Source: an uncultured Ruminococcus sp.
Lineage (GTDB): Bacteria > Bacillota > Clostridia > Oscillospirales > Ruminococcaceae
Assembly (NCBI GenBank): GCA_900538575.1
Contig: UPZA01000005.1
Span: 84,567-148,566, forward strand
Length of the DNA stretch: 64,000 nt
Reading direction: 5' to 3'
Shown here: in pieces, positions 62,559 to 64,000 of the stretch
Numbering within the stretch: the first letter of the stretch is position 1
How the letters are laid out: every line of letters starts with the position of its first letter
Translations under genes and position numbers: made by a program
The notes under the pieces: model-generated
Seen by the model: only the letters and a program-made list of their open reading frames with translations
Databases searched by the model: none
What the model was told of the DNA's origin: nothing

Positions 62559-63245
62559 TCACCTCTCCGCTTCCCTGCATTTTTCCTTATCCTTTACAGG
62601 CGAATATTTAACTCCGTTATTTTCGCACAATTCCGCAAACTGGCAGATATGATAAAGCTGACTGCCTACCTCGGTATGGTAATCGTCAATATATCTGTAA
62701 GTCCTGACGCACTTTTCACCGTCTGAATATTCCATCAGTATTTTACCGCCGTCGGGAATACGGAAAAGCTCATTGTAACGGCTGTTTATAAAGCGGATTC
62801 CCTTTTCAGCCTGTTGTATATGCCCGTCAAGCCGATACCTTTCATATGCGTACACATAAAAGTTATAATCTCCTTTTTTCGGTATGCAAAGCAGCATAAA
62901 GGTATACTTTTCACTGTCAAGACGAAAACCATAACCGTCTCTGTCCCATCCGGTTATTTTCGCTTTGCTGTGGGCTCTGCAATATTTCCGCATTGAATCC
63001 AAGTCCTTTAACACCTCTCCGAATTTATCTGTCCTGAGCGCGTTTACAGCCTCGTTAAGCTCCGATTTAAATTCCTCGGTTTTTAAACCGTAGAATCCGT
63101 CAAACCATGTAGTATAAAACTCGTTTGAAAAATTAAAGTCTCCCCGAAGCCGCCCTATGTTTCCTGTCTGTCCCATTAGCTGCATACTCTGACTGAACAG
63201 ATATACGCTTTCATTTTCTTTAGCCGCTCTGAAATCATATTTCAT
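62559..63245 (-). CDS. Conserved ICE protein of unknown function
   Basis: 228 residues. The stretch IGRLRGDFNFSNEFYTTWFD followed by LKTEEFKSELNEAVNALR recurs in ICE accessory proteins of Clostridia. The middle part YAYERYRLDGHIQQAEKG is basic. No enzyme motif seen. First gene of the leading-region block as read on the - strand; the stretch 63246-63334 upstream holds only a small hairpin. Confidence 0.65.
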   Translation of the reverse strand: MKYDFRAAKENESVYLFSQSMQLMGQTGNIGRLRGDFNFSNEFYTTWFDGFYGLKTEEFKSELNEAVNALRTDKFGEVLKDLDSMRKYCRAHSKAKITGWDRDGYGFRLDSEKYTFMLLCIPKKGDYNFYVYAYERYRLDGHIQQAEKGIRFINSRYNELFRIPDGGKILMEYSDGEKCVRTYRYIDDYHTEVGSQLYHICQFAELCENNGVKYSPVKDKEKCREAER

Positions 63246-63308
63246 CTTTTAACTCTCCTTTCAAAATAATTTAATTATGAATGTCCACCCCCTTTCCAAT
63301 ATGTAAAA

Positions 63309-63326
63309 GGGACGGAAAACCGCCCC
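63309..63326 (-). terminator. Short terminator behind the 27-residue membrane protein
   Basis: GGGGCGG / CCGTCCC around TTTT, followed by TTTTACAT on the - strand. One mismatch in the stem. Confidence 0.5.
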
Positions 63327-63334
63327 TGTTTAAA

Positions 63335-63418
63335 TTACTTTTTCCGCAGTCTGAAATATATCAAAGCTGCTATCACTAAAGCCGCAATTATAATCCCAAC
63401 AATAGCTTTTGCGTCCAT
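63335..63418 (-). CDS. 27-residue membrane peptide
   Basis: A small frame from ATG 63418 to TAA 63335: AKAIVGIIIAALVIAALIYF with a basic end RLRKK, one membrane helix. GGAGG lies 11 bases upstream, inside the end of the surface-protein stub. Similar single-helix peptides follow SpaA-like genes in some ICEs, but the function is unknown. Confidence 0.55.
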   Translation of the reverse strand: MDAKAIVGIIIAALVIAALIYFRLRKK

Positions 63419-63424
63419 CGCTTT

Positions 63425-63907
63425 TTATTCCTCCGTATCCTTTCTTTTCTTTTTCATGCTTATTGCAAGCAATAAAGCGCCTATCCCCGATAGTCCCATT
63501 AAAACGGCTGCTGTCCGTATATTTCTTGAATCGCCTGTTTTCGGCGCCGTATCGTTTGTTTTAGGAGTGTACTTTTCCGGCGTTTCCTCCTGTTCAGCCT
63601 CGTCGATCATAACGATCAGCGGATTGCCGTTTTCAGATACGGCGGTCGTTTCAGCGCCGTCAACCGTGACCGTACCGTCATTAAGGACTTCAAAGCAAAT
63701 ATCCGTCGCCAAAATATATCCCTCCGGAGCGGCGGTTTCTTTCAGAATATATTTTCCGGCGGAAAGCTTTGCGACAATATGATTAGTTCCGTCGGAAGTC
63801 CATTCGTCCACAACTGTTCCCTTATCATCCAGCAGCTGCATTTGCGCGCCTTTAAGCTCGTTTCCGTCCGCGTCCCGCTTGGATATTTCCACAGTTACAG
63901 GCTTGTT
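63425..63907 (-). pseudogene. SpaA/CnaB-type surface protein, 3' stub with sortase signal
   Basis: In frame from codons reading NKPVTVEISKRDADGNELKG, a CnaB domain (ATDICFEVLNDGTVTVDG; ETAAPEGYIL) and a C-terminal sorting signal: APKTGD in place of LPxTG, hydrophobic segment AAVLMGLSGIGALLLAI and basic KKKRKD tail. There is no signal peptide. The frame stops three codons before NKPVT, just next to the palindrome at 63910-63930. The GTG at 63892 is a weak start, so the stub is probably the end of a truncated adhesin. Confidence 0.75.
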
Positions 63908-63909
63908 TT

Positions 63910-63930
63910 ATACCCTATTTGATAGGGTAT
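63910..63930. repeat. Palindrome ATACCCTAT-TTG-ATAGGGTAT
   Basis: A perfect 9-bp inverted repeat with a three-base spacer, lying between the broken SpaA stub (- strand) and a secreted-protein gene starting on the + strand. It could be an operator for the divergent gene or a recombination site. No T run follows. Confidence 0.65.
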
Positions 63931-63956
63931 GTCAATAGATAATAAGGAGGTTTCAA

Positions 63957-64000
63957 ATGAAAAAATTATTTATACTGTCGTCAGCAATCCTTATAAGCTG
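63957..64000 (+). CDS. 5' end of a secreted or surface protein gene
   Basis: Only 14 codons are in the window: MKKLFILSSAILIS, the start of a signal peptide, after the strong site AAGGAGG. It is the only + strand gene after folD. Product unknown. Confidence 0.6.
   Translation, partial: MKKLFILSSAILIS

Overview
The window reads as chromosomal DNA of an AT-rich Gram-positive anaerobe of the class Clostridia, most likely a gut Oscillospiraceae/Ruminococcus-like bacterium. Support comes from the AddA nuclease, the YfmF/YfmH pair, strong AGGAGG-type ribosome sites with frequent TTG/GTG starts, dockerin-type calcium repeats, and a conjugative element of the PrgI/VirB4 type. No rRNA, tRNA, CRISPR array or integrase was seen.

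Bases 1-7151 (+ strand) hold housekeeping genes: the 3' part of addA, yfmF, yfmH, lgt and folD, closed by a terminator at 7232-7267. Bases 7410-32552 (- strand) are a 25 kb biosynthetic gene cluster of unusual make-up. It contains one KS-KR-ACP polyketide synthase without an acyltransferase, a discrete acyltransferase, a phosphopantetheinyl transferase, three free carrier proteins, a glycine-type adenylation protein, a hydroxymalonyl-ACP cassette (FkbH-like, FkbJ-like ACP, 3-hydroxyacyl-CoA dehydrogenase, acyl-CoA dehydrogenase) and a second acyl-CoA dehydrogenase with its own ETF alpha/beta. A 7-deazapurine block (FolE2, QueE, a guanine-deaminase-like protein) sits beside a truncated adenylate-forming ligase, a HemN-like radical SAM enzyme and a BtrH-like acyltransferase. 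Export and protection genes are a heterodimeric ABC exporter and a YcaQ/AlkZ-type DNA glycosylase. My working reading is a polyketide/amino-acid product carrying a deazapurine-derived unit that damages DNA; the chemistry is inferred, not shown.

Bases 32900-48100 (- strand) are an accessory surface and conflict region. It has a large secreted protein with TSP3-type repeats and a VWA domain, followed by tandem small membrane proteins, each preceded by a copy of that protein's C-terminal tail. A dockerin/RHS-repeat toxin is broken by three lesions, with a nuclease-like tip and an adjacent immunity candidate. There are two Imm26-like paralogues, duplicated gene fragments and a family of palindromic terminators.

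Bases 48100-64000 are visibly GC-richer and carry an ICE module (- strand): CHAP hydrolase, PAPS-reductase-like protein, VirB4, PrgI, PcfB, a MobC-MobA fused relaxase, cytosine methyltransferase, DUF3789, primase, ArdA and DUF3846 proteins, then a SpaA-type surface protein stub. Coupling protein VirD4, Maff-2 and the VirB6-like channel are absent from their usual place, ArdC is cut short and PcfB is frameshifted, so this copy looks defective.
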